Assembly (NCBI GenBank): GCA_000711775.1
Contig: ARYC01001995.1
Span: 30,114 to 94,113, forward strand
Direction: 5' to 3'
Length of the DNA: 64,000 nt
Origin: Oxytricha trifallax
Taxonomy: Eukaryota > Ciliophora > Spirotrichea > Sporadotrichida > Oxytrichidae
Notes under the pieces: model-generated
Told to the model about the DNA's origin: nothing
Databases searched by the model: none
What the model saw: the letters and a program-made list of their open reading frames with translations, nothing else
Program-made: the position numbers and the translations under genes
In this document: positions 60,506 through 64,000 of the stretch, one piece after another
Layout: every line of letters begins with the position of its first letter
How positions within the stretch are numbered: the stretch's first letter is position 1

Positions 60506-61557
60506 TCACTTGGTAGCGAGAAGCCTGTGGTTTTAGCCATATTTGAATTTGGAAGTTGATAATGTGACTTGTGAAATAATATTTTAAATTAATTAAAGAA
60601 TTATCAATATAATAAATTATAAATAAAATATTTTATATTTGCTATAATTTATTTTGAAAGGAGGGAAGTTAGTTGAGCAATAATGTTTACTGTTATTGTT
60701 AAAGTAGAAAATAGTTGGAATCACATAATTTAATAAATTTATACGTGAGTTTTTTTTATTTAAAAAAATCATTTATTTTTTTATAAATATAGTCATAAAA
60801 ATATCAATACTTTTTCTATCATAAACACTATAGGTTTTCTAAATTGTCTATAGAATTTATTATTTTAAATATTAAAATTGGCTATTTTACCAATTAAATT
60901 TCAATACAAAAAACTTAGCTTAAATTTTATACCAGGTTATTTCTAAATTTTTATGAATATGTTAAATAATTTTATTTATGACTATTATATTTGAGGGAAT
61001 GTTCATATGTAAATTCTGACTAAAATATTTACATATGATCAGGAAATTGCCTAATTAAATCTATTTATGTGATATTATCTAAGTCTCATAAGTTTCTTGC
61101 TTCTATATGATTTCAGGGATCTAATTTGCTATTTTAACTTTTTTATTTTATTTGCCATATTCTATAATCTCGTTAACTTTTCTTGCTCGGCTAGTTTCGA
61201 AAAGTTAACTTTGCTCTTGGTTGAGGTTCTCAGGCTGGGTGAGCTCCCATTTTCAGAATATTTCAACTTTTAATTGGTTAATTTAAAAAAGGGTTTTGGG
61301 GTTATATTTATATAAGTGAACGAAAAACTAAATAAATTACAATTTATTTTCTGAACTATCATCTTCTTCAGAGTCTTCAGCTAGTATCTCTTCGTTAAAT
61401 TTTGAGTCAATATTTTTGGGGGTTTAGTTTTAGACTAACTATTTTGGCTCCTATTATTTAATAACGAAACCTTGACCAACTCGCGCTGCCTCATCAATTA
61501 TAAATTAATGCTTATAATTATTATACCTTCAAGTTTTAAACTTAAAAGAAATGACAT
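60506..61557 (-). CDS. Unknown acidic/polar protein
   Basis: The start MSFLLSLKLEGI joins, after a 20-bp IES, to IIDEAARVGQGFVIKQQEPK, then IDSKFNEEILAEDSEEDDSS, and after a second IES NGSSPSLRTSTKSKVNFF with RARKVNEIIEYGKQNKK. The frame then runs on without TGA to 60506-60508 and closes with SQVTLSTSKFKYGQNHRLL. The last 247 codons are open, but much of that is AT-rich and may include unrecognised inserts, so the C-terminus is uncertain. No domain is recognised. Confidence 0.45.
61256..61351. other. IES, 96 bp, pointer ATTTTC
   Basis: ATTTTC at 61250-61255 and 61346-61351, in phase on the minus strand. Removal joins EDSEEDDSSEN to GSSPSLRTSTK. It contains GGGTTTTGGGG at 61291-61301. Confidence 0.6.
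61502..61521. other. IES, 20 bp, pointer AATTAT
   Basis: AATTAT at 61496-61501 and 61516-61521, in phase on the minus strand. Removal corrects the frame between LKLEGII and IDEAARVGQGF. Confidence 0.5.
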
Positions 61558-63405
61558 TTAAATTTTCTGATTAATTAATTTTTAGATCAGTGATAAAATT
61601 TTACTATTAATCGACTTATTTTTGGATAATCGGGCAAGAATTAGGTGCTAAATGCGAATTAATTCCTTCTATTTGAAAGAGTTATTTAAAATATTCTAAA
61701 AAACGAATTATAGCTTGAGGATTTACTAAAATATATATTTTAAAGTTACAGGCTTGAAAAGGATTCTTATTAGTTATATTGATCTTTTGATCTTTTTGTT
61801 AAGTCTTCCTCAGAAGTCTTAATAAATTAAAATATTTGGTAAACAATCTCAATATTTAAGAATAGTCGTTAAGAAACGTGATTGGCAGATGTTTTAAAGA
61901 TTCTAAGAATTTTTGTTACTTAAGCTAAACTGCAATAATTAATTATTTTCATTAAAAACAATTAAATTTTAAAAAACCTGCATCGAAGAGTTGCACATTG
62001 ACATTTATAAATTTATACACCAATTTTATCTCATTATTTGTTTGAAAATTTGTAATTTAGTATTAACTTAAACATTGTGGTTGAATCTGTGGTAGATTAT
62101 TATTGCTAGTTACATTGTTCCTACTTGTTTTAAAATACTGGGAGGAGGGGATGTGTGAAAAGATCCATTACTTTGTTTTTCAGTTAGCTAATATTAGACT
62201 GTGTAATATAGGACAATAATTAAAATTAATTATTCAAGGATGACAATTGCTTTTTATTTCAATTTCTTATCTTTTATTTTTATTTTGTTTCATCATTTAT
62301 CGTAAACTAGAAATTTCTATAGATTAGGGATTGATCTTATTTTTTCTGTATTAAATTCTCTTACTGAACAAATATACTATACTTATACGATGTTTCAATA
62401 ATTAATTGAAATCTCTAAAATATAACTTTCCTTGTTATAAATTTTAATTATAAAATACTCATATTAAAATTCACTTATTTTAAGTCAACATATTCAAAAT
62501 AAAATTCCCTTGAATTGAAATTTAAATCACACATTTTATTTTGATTATTAATTTGGAAATTAATCTTTATTTGATAATTATGAATATCTAATAGTTAAAA
62601 GCACTTAAGTAATAATAAGAATGATAATTAATAGTAGCTGTAGTCGAAGGTATTAATTTTACAATATGCTTAAATATAATACACTTAAAATATAATGACA
62701 AACTTAAATTGATGCTAGTTAAGCATGTTATTATGATTATTTTTTAAAAAATTTCAATTTAATCAAGTTTTTCTATATCCTTTTTACAATAATTCCAAAT
62801 CATATTAAATTTCAAATTATTTCCAATTTTTTAAACATATATTAGGCTATTGAAAGCTGCTATAAATGGTCTTGGAAAAGATTATTTTGTAAATTATTAT
62901 CCTTTCTATTATGGTTTGCTTTAGAATTTTAAAATTTTTTTAATTTATATTTACAAAATAAATTATTTAGTATACCATCAATCAAATTAAATAATATTCG
63001 AGTTAATCCTAATCGATTTTTTGTTCACAGCAGCTTAAAGTTTTTCTGCAATATTTTAATTCCACTTAAAGAAAAATTAATAATATTTTTATTTTTACAA
63101 ATTTGTTTCAGTTTTAGTAATAAATCTAGCTACTATTCAAAAACATATTTAACTTGTACATTTTAATTTGCAGGATATAAAGTAATTTATTTTAATAATT
63201 AATAAATCAACAAATTAAAAAAATTCATTACTGTTAAATTGTATTTTAATTTCAAATAATAACTAATTGTATCATTGAGAATTCTTTAAGAATAATTTTG
63301 GGTAAAATTACAAAAAATAATCTACTCGTAAGCTAAAAACTTATTAGTAAAATAAATTATATCATAATGATAATGAATAAAAAATTTTAAATAAATAAGG
63401 AAATT
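61558..63405. other. AT-rich intergenic DNA
   Basis: About 1.8 kb without a recognisable gene. A less AT-rich patch at about 62060-62200 (containing GGGAGGAGGGGATG) has no identifiable content. Confidence 0.5.
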
Positions 63406-64000
63406 TCATAGCTTTTAAGAAATTTAAATTAAAAAAATTATAAATAAATTAGTTTTTAAGAAGATGGTTAAAGTTAATTTATTAGTATTGTAAATATGAA
63501 TAAAATTTTAAATAAAAATGAAATATATAATTTTAAAATGACTGAATAAAAACAAAAACCTAATTAAATTCAATTGAAGTTAATATTTAATCCTCCCCAT
63601 TAAATATAATTTGAATCCATCACTAAAAGAATATTGATCGGTTTAAACTATCCAATTACCTTCTATTGAATTTCTATGTCTCAAATCCATTTATCCATTA
63701 TAATTTACTTGATGCTACCCAATATATTCTCATTAATTTATATCCTAAATATTGTTAGTAAAAACAACCTTATTTTAAGCATATAAGAAAGTTTAATTTC
63801 AAATAATAATATATATAAATATATTGCTTGATGATATTGAAGGTTCCTTCAATCACTTGACCATTCATTGTAAAATCACCAACAGTATCATGACCTACTG
63901 CACTAAATTAACCATTTGAGATATCTAATCTTTCGAAATTCATAGGGAAAGATTAATTGTCATACGAGTAGAAGCCATCCCATTCTTGCCCTACTATTTA
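63406..64000 (-). CDS. Conserved beta-repeat-like protein, partial (5' end off window)
   Basis: From the right edge the frame reads VGQEWDGFYSYDNQSFPMNF, ERLDISNGQFSAVGHDTVGD, FTMNGQVIEGTFNIIKQYI, then after an IES GQHQVNYNGQMDLRHRNSIE, GNWIVQTDQYSFSDGF. The pattern W-x-G-x-Y, M-N-F, N-G-x-F-S-A-x-G-x-D, V-G-x-F-x-M-x-G, K-Q-Y-I-G-x-H-x-V-x-Y-x-G is one I associate with short beta-strand modules at the C-termini of many protist proteins; function is not established. The stop is uncertain because the tail is very AT-rich; 63406-63408 is the first TGA in frame. Confidence 0.55.
63729..63825. other. IES, 97 bp, pointer AATATATT
   Basis: AATATATT at 63721-63728 and 63818-63825, in phase. Removal joins FNIIKQYI to GQHQVNYNG, completing the beta-module motif. 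Confidence 0.8.

Noticed and set aside
61160-61210. Perfect 10-bp inverted repeat GTTAACTTTT/AAAAGTTAAC
   Set aside because: Lies inside the coding frame of the gene at 60506-61557 and is explained by codons; no sign of a separate RNA or element.
1-64000. Scrambled or inverted gene segments
   Set aside because: In every gene where domain order could be judged (phospholipase, phosphatase, ASC-1-like, channel, thioesterases) segments are in order and orientation.
1-64000. CRISPR arrays, bacterial operons or ribosome-binding sites
   Set aside because: Introns, ciliate code and IESs show eukaryotic germline DNA; no spaced short direct repeats are present.

Overview
The window reads as germline (micronuclear-type) DNA of a spirotrich ciliate, most like the Oxytricha/Stylonychia group. 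Three things support this. (1) TAA and TAG are read as glutamine and TGA is the only stop: the mevalonate diphosphate decarboxylase gene runs 405 codons through many TAA/TAG and ends at TGA. (2) Coding regions are cut by short AT-rich internal eliminated sequences (IESs), each flanked by a 3-9 bp direct repeat (pointer). Removing the IES plus one pointer copy restores the frame and the family motif. I resolved about 35 of these. The pointers vary and often lack TA, which argues against Paramecium. (3) Canonical GT-AG introns also occur, distinct from the IESs. The species is not identifiable from the window, and DNA outside genes is very AT-rich.

Layout. 1-6.6 kb, minus strand: a PX/PH-type phospholipase D running off the left edge, and a long coiled-coil protein. 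6.6-8.9 kb: a hairpin-rich patch and a 1.56-kb inverted-repeat transposon. 8.9-20.2 kb: two diverged copies of an unrecognised gene family, separated by about 6.5 kb packed with inverted-repeat elements. 21.2-54.8 kb: a gene-dense block with a RING protein, an FCP/SCP-type phosphatase, a small membrane protein, mevalonate diphosphate decarboxylase, an ASC-1/TRIP4-like protein fused to a possible AlkB-like tail, a coiled-coil protein, a four-domain voltage-gated cation channel of about 10.6 kb, elongin C, two unknown genes, and two paralogous acyl-protein thioesterases. 54.8-64 kb: mostly AT-rich DNA without recognisable genes, one probable acidic protein gene near 61 kb, a possible 5S-like patch near 59.9 kb, and a partial gene at the right edge.

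The genes do not form a pathway. The main interest is architecture: micro-IESs carrying in-frame stops, a 16-bp macronuclear-destined segment that encodes a catalytic histidine, paralogs that differ in IES content, a large IES in the channel's S4 segment that carries both a fold-back element and a GC-rich island, and a family of fold-back and G/C-run-ended elements with 8-bp target duplications.
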